Assembly (NCBI GenBank): GCA_012274165.1
Contig: JAAPAA010000082.1
Coordinates: 1-30,099 of the forward strand
Source of the DNA: Thiobacillaceae bacterium
GTDB lineage: Bacteria; Pseudomonadota; Gammaproteobacteria; Burkholderiales; Thiobacillaceae
Length of the DNA: 30,099 nucleotides
Reading direction: 5' to 3'
Part shown: positions 24,401-30,099 of the stretch, one piece after another
Numbering within the stretch: the first letter of the stretch is position 1
Layout of the letters: each line of letters opens with the position of its first letter
Program-made: the position numbers and the translations under genes
The notes under the pieces: model-generated
What the model was told of the DNA's origin: nothing
Database searches by the model: none
The model's input: the letters and a program-made list of their open reading frames with translations, nothing else

Positions 24401-25305
24401 GCCTCGGCATGCGGCTCGCGGCCGACCAGTTGATGGCTTACGCGCAGCAACTGGTGAAGGAGCTGGCCAGCGACATCGGCGGCGATCTGGCCGACGCGCT
24501 GGTCAGCGCCGACCAGCGCGAGGAGGCGGGGATCGTCGAACAGCGCGGCCGTGTTGCCGTGCTGCTGGAAAATTTAGCGGCATCCAGCCACCCGCGCGCC
24601 AGGGAACTCGCCAGCGTCGCCGAATGGCTGATTCGCCGTTCGGTGTGGATCATCGGCGGCGACGGCTGGGCCTACGACATCGGCTACGGTGGCCTCGACC
24701 ACGTGCTGGCGCTGCCGTACGACGTCAACATCCTGGTGCTCGACACCGAGGTGTATTCCAATACTGGCGGCCAGACCTCCAAGGCCACGCCGCTTGGCGC
24801 CGTCGCCAAGTTCTCCGCCGGCGGCAAGGCCACCGCCAAGAAAGATCTTGCCAAAATCGCCAGCGACTATGGTCACGTCTACGTCGCCACCGCAGCCTAC
24901 GGCGCCAAGGATGTGCAGACCCTGCGCGTGTTCCACGAAGCCGAGTCGTATGCCGGTCCCTCACTCATCGTCGCCTACAGCCCCTGTATCGCGCACGGCT
25001 ACGACATGCTCTACAACCAGCGCCAGCAGGATCTGGCAGTGAAGAGCGGGCACTGGCCGCTCATTCGCTACGACCCGCGGCTGGCAGAGGCGGGCGGTAA
25101 TCCATTCAAGCTCGACTCCGCTGCGCCCAGCCAGCCGATCAAGGCCTTCATGGAATCGGAAACCCGCTTCGCGATGCTGCAGCGCAGCCATCCCGAAGAC
25201 GCGCAAGGTTTCCTGCAACAGGCGCAGCAGGACGCCGAGCGGCGCTTCAAGATGTACCAGGACATGGCACAGAGCCATGCCGACGAACCCAAACCGGGAG
25301 CCTGA
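21493..25305 (+). CDS. nifJ: Pyruvate:ferredoxin (flavodoxin) oxidoreductase NifJ
   Basis: A 1270-residue single-chain enzyme that oxidises pyruvate with CoA to acetyl-CoA and CO2, passing electrons to ferredoxin or flavodoxin. Domains in order: TPP pyrimidine-binding domain with TIDGNEAVARMAYLGNEVIA and PITPSSNMGEWADEW; the transketolase C-like domain; the gamma-type domain with GLGADGTVSANKNSIKILGE; a two-cluster ferredoxin domain with Cys775/778/781/785 and Cys832/835/838/842; and the TPP domain with CAGCGETPY (Cys906, Cys909), ATGCSSIYGGNLPSTPY, GDGWAYDIGYGG and YSNTGGQTSK. Residues about 411-449 do not belong to the family. They are translated from a palindromic repeat inserted in frame, at a linker just before FTIGIHDDLTHLSL. 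The protein is longer than usual (about 1170-1200). It is followed one base after its stop by the DHOD-like gene. Confidence 0.95.
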   Translation: MTTTHHPQGVGRGSKDAVASRTTLTIDGNEAVARMAYLGNEVIAIYPITPSSNMGEWADEWASQGRPNLWGAVPKIIEMQSEGGVAGALHGALTSGALATSFTASQGLLLMIPNLYKIAGELTPFVLHVAARTLATHALSIFGDQSDVMACRATGCAMLAANSPQEAQDFAVIAQAATLAGRIPVIHFFDGFRTSHEVAKITAVEADSVRAMLDPDLIAAHRARALSPEHPVLRGTSQNPDVFFQSRERANPFYDAFPQIVQDAMDRFGELTGRHYTLFDYVGAVDAERVIVLMGSGAETVHETVEHLLARGEKVGVLKVRLYRPFAPAALLDALPHTATSIAVLDRCKEPGADGEPLYKDAVTALAQAAADGARSMPRVIGGRYGLASKEFTPGMVVAVFDALRDQSIPGLRIHPLPALQATLSPQGRGDIKPLPLEGGGVGERVNAQRRDGASRQFTIGIHDDLTHLSLPWDEAFRTDASRQLQHAVFWGLGADGTVSANKNSIKILGEATDLQAQGYFVYDSKKSGAVTVSHLRFGPAPIRSTYLVEAGMAGFVACHQPVFVERYDLLAHAAPDGVFLLNTPAPPDQVWDTLPQAMRAQILEKRLQLWVIDAYAVAAEAGMGRRINTIMQTCFFAISGILPKEESIAAIKYAVDKTYGRKSKRLVELNYRAIDATLAHLQQADVARHAGADRSPAEKIEPDAGARALQGMRRHDDTDVPDFVRDLTLPIYQGLGDRLPVSRLPADGTYPLGTAQYEKRNIALEIPVWEADLCTQCGKCVFVCPHTAIRARAFSEEAAANAPPTFKHVATKSKDLPAGTHISYQVAAEDCTGCGDCVEACPIHDKSNISRRAVNMAPVAPLRDAERDNLAFFLRLPEFDRSLIKHGTIPGSMLLDPLFEFSGACAGCGETPYIRLATQLFGDRMLVANATGCSSIYGGNLPSTPYTVNGSGRGPAWSNSLFEDNAEFGLGMRLAADQLMAYAQQLVKELASDIGGDLADALVSADQREEAGIVEQRGRVAVLLENLAASSHPRARELASVAEWLIRRSVWIIGGDGWAYDIGYGGLDHVLALPYDVNILVLDTEVYSNTGGQTSKATPLGAVAKFSAGGKATAKKDLAKIASDYGHVYVATAAYGAKDVQTLRVFHEAESYAGPSLIVAYSPCIAHGYDMLYNQRQQDLAVKSGHWPLIRYDPRLAEAGGNPFKLDSAAPSQPIKAFMESETRFAMLQRSHPEDAQGFLQQAQQDAERRFKMYQDMAQSHADEPKPGA
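22725..22840. repeat. 116-bp palindromic repeat element inserted in frame in nifJ
   Basis: The outer arms are perfect 21-bp inverted repeats (22725-22745 with 22820-22840; they begin GCTGCGCATTCACCCTCTCC). Inside are two further hairpins: CCTCTCCC with GGGAGAGG (about 22760-22780) and CCCCTCCCCC with GGGGGAGGGG (about 22792-22816). The composition, runs of C on one arm and G on the other, is like dispersed CCCTCTCC-type repeats of many proteobacteria. All codons through it are open in the nifJ frame, adding roughly 39 residues rich in Pro, Gly, Leu and Arg. Confidence 0.85.
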
Positions 25306-25306
25306 C

Positions 25307-26320
25307 ATGATCGACCTCTCCACGAACTACCTAGGCCTCAAGCTCAAGAACCCATTGGTGCCGTCTGCCTCGCCGCTGTCGCGCAATATCGACACTGCGC
25401 TGCGTCTGGAAGACGCCGGCGCCGCTGCGCTGGTGATGTATTCCCTGTTCGAAGAAGAGTTGCGGGCGGAAGACGCGATGATGGACCGCTTCCTGCTGCA
25501 TGGCAGCATCGGACATGGCGAGGCGGACGGATTTTTGCCTGATCACGGCGGCTTCCGCAACAGCCTCGACCACTACCTGGCGCATCTGCACCTGCTCAAG
25601 CGCCGCCTGGAGATCCCGGTGGTGGCCAGCCTCAACGGCGTCACCCCGTCCGGCTGGGTGGAACTCGGCCGCGCGCTGCAGGAGGCGGGTGCCGACGCAC
25701 TGGAACTCAACGTCTATCACGTCGCGGCGGAGATGCTGGAGTCCGGCGCGGCAGTGGAGGCGCGCTATCTCAGCCTGCTGCGCGAGTTGCGCAGCGCGGT
25801 GAGCCTGCCCATCGTCATGAAGCTGTCGCCGTTCTTTTCCTCGCTGCCGAACTTCGTCAAGCAGCTGGAGCTGGCTGGAGCGAGCGGCGTCGCCCTGTTC
25901 AATCGCTTCTATCAGCCGGACATCGATCTGGAAAAGTTGTGCGTGGTGGATCGGCTGCACCTCTCGCTTCCCGAAGAGGCGCTGCTGCGAATAAGGTGGC
26001 TATCCATCCTGCACGGCCGCACGCATCTGACACTGGCCGCCACCGGCGGCGTCCATAGCCATGAGGAGGCGCTGAAACTGCTGCTGGTCGGGGCCGATGT
26101 CGTGCATCTGGCGTCCTGCCTGCTGGAGCATGGCCCGGCCCGGCTCACGCAGATCCTGCGCGACATGGAGCGCTGGATGAGCGAGCGCGAATACGAGTCG
26201 GCCGCCCAGCTCAAGGGCAGCATGAGCCAGAAGAATCTGTCCGACCCCGCCGCCATGGCGCGCGCCAGCTACCTGCGCGTGCTGGACAGCTTTTCGCCGC
26301 GACCGGGAGAGTGGTCGTAG
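25307..26320 (+). CDS. Dihydroorotate dehydrogenase-like flavoprotein
   Basis: A 337-residue TIM-barrel flavoprotein similar to dihydroorotate dehydrogenases. Typical parts are LGLKLKNPLVPSASPLSRN (8-26), IPVVASLNGVTPSGWVELGRAL (about 104-125), GADALELNVYHV (129-140), LPIVMKLSPFFSSLPNFVKQLELAGASGVALFNRF (about 168-202) and LAATGGVHSHEEALKLLLVGADVVHLAS (247-274). FMN binding is expected at the last. The start lies one base past the nifJ stop, so the two are surely cotranscribed; this nifJ plus DHOD-like pairing is found in other bacteria. A role in pyrimidine synthesis is possible, but the pairing suggests a ferredoxin- or flavin-linked electron-transfer partner. It may be a paralogue of the true pyrD. 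Confidence 0.87.
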   Translation: MIDLSTNYLGLKLKNPLVPSASPLSRNIDTALRLEDAGAAALVMYSLFEEELRAEDAMMDRFLLHGSIGHGEADGFLPDHGGFRNSLDHYLAHLHLLKRRLEIPVVASLNGVTPSGWVELGRALQEAGADALELNVYHVAAEMLESGAAVEARYLSLLRELRSAVSLPIVMKLSPFFSSLPNFVKQLELAGASGVALFNRFYQPDIDLEKLCVVDRLHLSLPEEALLRIRWLSILHGRTHLTLAATGGVHSHEEALKLLLVGADVVHLASCLLEHGPARLTQILRDMERWMSEREYESAAQLKGSMSQKNLSDPAAMARASYLRVLDSFSPRPGEWS

Positions 26321-26340
26321 GACAGGGCGCAGCTCGCTCG

Positions 26341-26760
26341 CTATGCTTTTTCTTTACGGCGGCGTCGATTGACGCTTGGCGGGAAGTACCACCATGAGGC
26401 TGCGACGATCAGTCCAAACAGCGTGTAGACAAGTGAGAACACCCAGGTCGGCGCTTCGTAGTACAGCACGTTCTGCAGCCAATGCTCAATGAAGCTCCCT
26501 GAGTAGGTGGTTTCCCGTGCCCTTGCGCGCAGCCACATTTCGAGCGTAGTCAGTGGGCACGCTGCACCGAGCCAGCCCTGGGCGACAACCACCGCGATGG
26601 CGGCCAGGTGCGCGAGACGGAACCACAGAGCGTTGACCCAGCGCCAGTCGCGCAAGTTGCCCACGACGATGAAGGCAAAACCACCCACGATAAACACGAC
26701 GATGGCGAGGTGCACAAACAGCACCGCGTCTGCAAGTAGCTGATAATTCCCCTGGCTCAT
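26341..26760 (-). CDS. DUF2784-family membrane protein
   Basis: A 139-residue inner-membrane protein of the DUF2784 family, function unknown. Hydrophobic segments lie at about 7-32, 46-67 and 101-125. Family signs are ADAVLFVHLAIVVFIVGGF (11-29), ACPLTTLEMWLR (67-78) and FIEHWLQNVLYYEAP (89-103), followed by a basic tail RRRRKEKA. It converges with the DHOD-like gene with only 20 bases between their ends, and no terminator is seen there. It follows the GGDEF gene's stop region in the opposite order: it starts 30 bases below the GGDEF stop on the same strand, so the two may be cotranscribed. Confidence 0.87.
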   Translation of the reverse strand: MSQGNYQLLADAVLFVHLAIVVFIVGGFAFIVVGNLRDWRWVNALWFRLAHLAAIAVVVAQGWLGAACPLTTLEMWLRARARETTYSGSFIEHWLQNVLYYEAPTWVFSLVYTLFGLIVAASWWYFPPSVNRRRRKEKA

Positions 26761-26790
26761 GCGTGGCTGGGGGTGAAGGGCGAACGGCGC

Positions 26791-27927
26791 TTATATGGCA
26801 TGGGTTTGATTCCGGCCATGCGCTTTGGACCTGTAAAGGGCCTGGTCTGCCCTCGTCAATAAGGCATCCAGGGAGTCATCCTTGCCCTGCCATGTTGAAA
26901 TGCCAATGCTGACAGACCAGGCTACAGGGTGGCTGGTGCTTCCCGCTTCATGAAAGCGATGCGCAACCAGCAAGGCTTGTTCAATATCCGTGTCAGGGAG
27001 AATGGTCATGAATTCATCTCCTCCAAAGCGCGTGAGTTGATCCGATCCCCGGAGCGTGGCTTTTACCCTTTCTGAAAAGTCGACCAGGATTTTGTCGCCC
27101 CCGAGATGGCCATGGGTTTCATTGATCTCCTTGAAGTTGTCCAGATCGGACAGCATGATTGACAGCTTGTTGCCATGGCGTGCGGCATGGGCAATTTCCC
27201 GTTTGAGCTCTTCAAGCGCCGCATTCTTGTTGAGGCACTGGGTCAAGCCATCATGACGGCTGATGAACTCCAGATCCAGCCGCAATTTCTCAGAAGCGAG
27301 CATGATGAAACTGATCGTTGCGATCGGAATCGTGATGGCAGGTATCGCGAAATAGACAAGCTGCGAGGCCGAGGCGTCAACAAGACTGACAGGTAGATCA
27401 AAGCCGAGCATCAGCGCGCCCAGACGAATGACTCTCGACCCGATCATCATCGCCAGTGCAAAGACCAGGACATGACGCCCCATCGTTCTGGGTAATGCCC
27501 TCAGGACAAGAAAGAGCTGGTCCAGAATCACGACAAGCGTGAACAAAACCTGGGTTGCAACGCGCACCCGGATATTGGGCTGGACGTAAGTGAACCAGGT
27601 AAACAAGACGACATACGCAAGCACAAACAGGAACAGCAGTTTCCGGTCGAGTTTCAGGGGCGTTCCTGAAAACTTCCGGGTGCCGATGTTCATCATCATG
27701 AAAGCAACCAGCAGCATCAGGTTGGCCAGCACAATGCTGAACAGGTCCGGGATATGGTCCCGGGCGATGAATAGCGGAAAGCACAGTGCGATGGCGAGCG
27801 CGGCCAGGCTCCATTCGCGCAGGCCCCGAATGGTTTTGGGGTAAGTCTGCGCAATGATCAGCAAAATCGCGCTCATGGCCATTGCCACGAAAAACGAAAT
27901 AATGAGGGTGATTACCGGCGGGGTCAT
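26791..27927 (-). CDS. Membrane diguanylate cyclase (GGDEF)
   Basis: A 378-residue protein with about six membrane helices (residues about 5-26, 38-55, 60-81, 95-113, 122-143, 152-176, 188-211) followed by a cytoplasmic GGDEF domain that makes cyclic di-GMP. The catalytic domain shows DGLTQCLNKNAALEEL (about 226-241), LSDLDNFKEINETHGHLGGDKIL (259-281) and the active-site GGDEF (302-306). An RGSD inhibitory site (293-296) stands five residues before it, so feedback control is expected. The membrane part is probably a sensor of unknown signal. ATG at 27927 places the first helix at the N terminus; an in-frame extension to 27987 is less likely. No good ribosome site is seen before either start. 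Confidence 0.9.
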   Translation of the reverse strand: MTPPVITLIISFFVAMAMSAILLIIAQTYPKTIRGLREWSLAALAIALCFPLFIARDHIPDLFSIVLANLMLLVAFMMMNIGTRKFSGTPLKLDRKLLFLFVLAYVVLFTWFTYVQPNIRVRVATQVLFTLVVILDQLFLVLRALPRTMGRHVLVFALAMMIGSRVIRLGALMLGFDLPVSLVDASASQLVYFAIPAITIPIATISFIMLASEKLRLDLEFISRHDGLTQCLNKNAALEELKREIAHAARHGNKLSIMLSDLDNFKEINETHGHLGGDKILVDFSERVKATLRGSDQLTRFGGDEFMTILPDTDIEQALLVAHRFHEAGSTSHPVAWSVSIGISTWQGKDDSLDALLTRADQALYRSKAHGRNQTHAI

Positions 27928-27971
27928 TGTGGGTACGTGTGTGCTGTTTGTACGGTTTTCGGGGGCGCAGT

Positions 27972-28406
27972 CTAACCCAGCGTGCAATAGCGGCCTGTCA
28001 GGCAGCCAGGTCGGCGGACAGGGCTGCCCCCATGTCCCTGTAAAGCCTGGGTCATGCCGGTTGACCAGTCTGAAACAAACGCATGAATCGAGTCAATGAA
28101 TTCAGGGTCCTGATCAGCCTTGTCAATCGTGCAGTGAATGATCACGTTTTGACTCGCTTCATCAAACGTAACCGTCCATGCCAGCGCATGCGGGCAGTTG
28201 ATTAATGCGTAGCGGACGCCGAATCTGATTTCTTCGCGCCTCACATTAAACGTACCCCACAAGCAGTAAATGTCGCCTTCATTTTCATTCGTTGGGGATG
28301 TCGTGCTGATGGACGCGCACAGCCTGGTGAGGTTGTTAAGCGTCAGCACGTTCTTGAGATGAACGATGTCCAGGCCGGCGTGATGAACTTCCCGAAAAAA
28401 TTCCAT
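27972..28406 (-). CDS. Conserved protein of unknown function
   Basis: A 144-residue soluble protein I do not recognise. It begins EFFREVHHAGLDIVHLKNVLTLNNLTRLC and has a mixed alpha/beta look, with a strand-rich middle (GDIYCLWGTFNVRREEIRFGVRYALINC) and an acidic helix near the end. No signal peptide, membrane helix or catalytic motif is seen. ATG at 28406 is chosen because AGGAAG stands nine bases before it; TTG at 28427 is the only in-frame alternative. It lies 17 bases after the next gene upstream on the same strand (28424-28837) and is probably its operon partner. Confidence 0.65.
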   Translation of the reverse strand: MEFFREVHHAGLDIVHLKNVLTLNNLTRLCASISTTSPTNENEGDIYCLWGTFNVRREEIRFGVRYALINCPHALAWTVTFDEASQNVIIHCTIDKADQDPEFIDSIHAFVSDWSTGMTQALQGHGGSPVRRPGCLTGRYCTLG

Positions 28407-28423
28407 GCTGTATTGCTTCCTGG

Positions 28424-28837
28424 TCAAATGGCCTTGCGGCAGAGCGGCCCGTCGATCGGGTTTTCGACGCTGTGCGCAATGGCGGTGACGATCTCGTGGA
28501 CTTCGTCGGGTGTGAAATGCTCGAGGAGGCGGCGCGCGATTGGCGGGGGAATCCGAATGGCGCGGGTCGTGCCATCCGTCAGCGTCACCGAGACGCTGAC
28601 CGCGTGGAGGCTGACCAGTTCCTCGTCCGCCTCGGCGAGTAGCATCTGTTCGTTCATGATCGACTCGTACTCGGCCTCGATTGCGTTCTGCAGCTCATCG
28701 GCAAGCCCGTCCGGCAGCTCGACAATAAAACCCGCGATCGCGTCCGGCCGCACCGTGCAGGCGATGCCGTGGCTCGAAGCAAAAGCCACGAAACGGTCGC
28801 GCAGCGCCTCGTCGAATATGATGTATTCGGAACCCAT
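28424..28837 (-). CDS. Conserved protein of unknown function
   Basis: A 137-residue soluble, acidic protein. It opens with MGSEYIIFDEALRDRFVAFASSHGIACTVRPD, followed by IAGFIVELPDGLADELQNAIEAEYESIMNEQ (an amphipathic helix) and a second half with VSVTLTDGTTRAIRIPPPIARRLLEHFTPDEVHEIVTAIAHSVENP. No family is recognised, and there is no signal peptide or membrane segment. It starts at the ATG at 28837 after a GGAAAGGAT ribosome site (28839-28847 region on the minus strand). It lies between the methyltransferase gene and another unknown gene, all on the minus strand, with short gaps. Confidence 0.78.
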   Translation of the reverse strand: MGSEYIIFDEALRDRFVAFASSHGIACTVRPDAIAGFIVELPDGLADELQNAIEAEYESIMNEQMLLAEADEELVSLHAVSVSVTLTDGTTRAIRIPPPIARRLLEHFTPDEVHEIVTAIAHSVENPIDGPLCRKAI

Positions 28838-28873
28838 TCTGTCATCCTTTCCGCCTGGTTGCCTGGCAAGCTG

Positions 28874-29524
28874 CTATGCGCCTGCGCGCCGCGCAGTCAT
28901 CAAAAACACCGGGTAGTCCTGCGCCCCGCTCTCGCGTTCCTTGGCAATGCTGAACACCGTCTGGAACTGGATGTCGGCCAACCCTGCCTGTGCGGCGCGC
29001 TGGCTCAGCTCGGCGCGGTCGAAGCCGTGGTGCACGTCGACCTCCGGGCCGTGAAACGAACCATCCTCCTGGTCCAGGTCGGCGATGCAGAGATAACCAC
29101 CGGGCTGCAGCAGGTCGTGGAAGGTGCGCAGGATGTGGTCGGTGTCGGGCACATGGTGCAGCGTCATCGAGGTGACGATCAGATCGAAGCGCTGCGCCGG
29201 CGGCGGATCGGTGAGCAGGTCCAGCTTCAGCGGCGTCATGTTGGCCACGCCCTGCGCGGCGATTTTCCCGGTCACCACATCGAGCATGCCGCCCGAACTG
29301 TCCGCCAGCAGGATCGCGCCAAGTTCATCCTTGAGCGGAAACGAAAGCAGGCCGGTGCCGCAGCCGTAATCGAGGGCGTTCATGTCGCGACGCAAGGGCA
29401 CGGCCTTGCGGACGGCTTCGGCAATTTTCAGCGCGCGTTCCTGGAATACCGGGTTGTCGTCCCATTGGCGGGCCTTGCTGTCGAAATGTGCGGCGTCGAG
29501 CTGAGTGAGTTGCGTGTGGGTCAT
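28874..29524 (-). CDS. Class I SAM-dependent methyltransferase
   Basis: A 216-residue methyltransferase of the UbiE/type-11 kind. Motif I LDYGCGTGLLSFPL (51-64) binds SAM; an acidic end of strand 2 is ILLADSSGGML (70-80). The motif for strand 4 is FDLIVTSMTLHHVPD (about 112-126), and the post-motif LLQPGGYLCIADLDQEDGSFH (about 138-158) is typical of the group. Length is normal. Substrate cannot be told from sequence; small metabolites are usual for this group. It is the first gene of a minus-strand run that goes on with the two unknown genes at 28837 and 28406. A 100-bp gap separates it from the outer-membrane gene upstream on the same strand. Confidence 0.9.
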   Translation of the reverse strand: MTHTQLTQLDAAHFDSKARQWDDNPVFQERALKIAEAVRKAVPLRRDMNALDYGCGTGLLSFPLKDELGAILLADSSGGMLDVVTGKIAAQGVANMTPLKLDLLTDPPPAQRFDLIVTSMTLHHVPDTDHILRTFHDLLQPGGYLCIADLDQEDGSFHGPEVDVHHGFDRAELSQRAAQAGLADIQFQTVFSIAKERESGAQDYPVFLMTARRAGA

Positions 29525-29624
29525 GATGGTGCGAGAGCGTGGCGCCCAAAGGCATGTGGGTTAAGGGAACGTGGGGTCAATTCAAGCCGACCCAAGTGAT
29601 GCTTGCCACGGGAGCACGCGGGCC

Positions 29625-30099
29625 TCAAAGCCCACCGCCCCAGCGGCGCTGCCAGGCAATCCCCAGTAGATCGAAATTGTTCCCGGTGCGTGCCGACACG
29701 CCGCTGCTCGCATAGAGCTTGATCGAGTTCAGGCGGTCGACGGGCAACGCCAGCGTACCGCCCACGCGCCAGTTCTGCTGCAGATCGCTGTTCAGTGTGT
29801 CGTTCACGGTCGTTCGTCCACCGGTGAAATAATTGAGATCGGCCGAAGCCCACATGCCCGAGCGAAAGCCATAGATCAGATGCCCCTGCAGCGCATAGAT
29901 CGGATCCTGCGAGCGCGTGTTGCCGCCGTAGAAATCATCGTTGTCGGTGAACAGCGTCGCCGCCGCCGCGACCTCCAGCGTCCACGGCCCAACGGCTTTG
30001 GACACGGCAACCTCCGGCTTGAACGACCAGCGGTTGGTGCCGAGGTTGACCACCCGGGTGTCGTCGTACTGGCCCCATGGCGCCGTCACCTGCAGGACC
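29625..30099 (-). CDS. Outer-membrane beta-barrel transporter-like protein, C-terminal part
   Basis: The open frame continues past the window edge at 30099, so only the C-terminal about 158 residues are visible. Alternating hydrophobic residues with aromatic belts (RWSFKPEVAVSKAVGPWTLEVAAAATLFTDN, then YALQGHLIYGFRSGMWASADLNYFTGGRT) suit a beta-barrel. The stretch LQQNWRVGGTLALPVDRLNSIKLYASSGVSARTGNNFDLLGIAWQRRWGGGL is typical of the transporter family that includes MetA-type phenol-degradation proteins (PF13557). It probably sits in the outer membrane and passes hydrophobic solutes; substrate unknown. GTG at 30089 is inside the gene and is not the real start. Confidence 0.78.
   Translation of the reverse strand, partial: VLQVTAPWGQYDDTRVVNLGTNRWSFKPEVAVSKAVGPWTLEVAAAATLFTDNDDFYGGNTRSQDPIYALQGHLIYGFRSGMWASADLNYFTGGRTTVNDTLNSDLQQNWRVGGTLALPVDRLNSIKLYASSGVSARTGNNFDLLGIAWQRRWGGGL

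Overview
The window reads as chromosomal DNA of a GC-rich betaproteobacterium. I infer this from the close match of many proteins to families typical of that class (MoaE, RlmJ, RlhA, CobD/CbiB-like, SpmA-SpmB fusion, DUF599, DUF2784). A genus cannot be fixed from sequence alone. Most of it is ordinary, tightly packed core and housekeeping DNA. No rRNA, tRNA, CRISPR array, IS transposase or phage gene was seen.

Layout. 1-514: moaE (molybdopterin synthase large subunit), with a 15-bp tandem repeat at its 5' end. 513-2362: an AT-richer island of two genes on the minus strand, each followed by a recognisable attC site. This is a two-cassette integron array with no integrase in view (a CALIN), carrying a cytosolic-type 5'-nucleotidase and an unknown membrane protein. 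2372-2436: three consecutive palindromes. 2591-3436: rlmJ. 3557-6575: a MarR regulator with its own promoter/operator, cytochrome b561 and three YceI-type periplasmic lipid-binding proteins. 6652-8595: rlhA. 8651-9400: DUF599 membrane protein.

9451-12781: a two-component system (HAMP histidine kinase and NtrC-type, sigma-54-dependent response regulator). Just upstream, on the opposite strand, a 65-codon small gene is preceded by a near-consensus sigma-54 promoter and a distal inverted repeat, which makes it the obvious candidate target of the regulator. 12832-15175: stand-alone ModE-type DNA-binding protein, exported DUF302 protein, and a crcB-DUF190-TSUP transporter run. 15172-16972: a REC-REC-GGDEF diguanylate cyclase with a small exported protein gene just upstream.

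17128-21302: a compact run of GyrI-like, CobD/CbiB-like, SpmA-SpmB fusion and Ppx/GppA genes. 21493-26320: nifJ (pyruvate:ferredoxin/flavodoxin oxidoreductase) translationally close to a dihydroorotate-dehydrogenase-like gene. nifJ carries a 116-bp palindromic repeat element inserted in frame between conserved domains. 26341-30099: DUF2784, a membrane GGDEF cyclase, two conserved proteins of unknown function, a class I methyltransferase and the C-terminal part of an outer-membrane protein that runs off the window.

The least ordinary elements are the orphan integron cassettes, the sigma-54-controlled small gene, and the palindromic element translated within nifJ.
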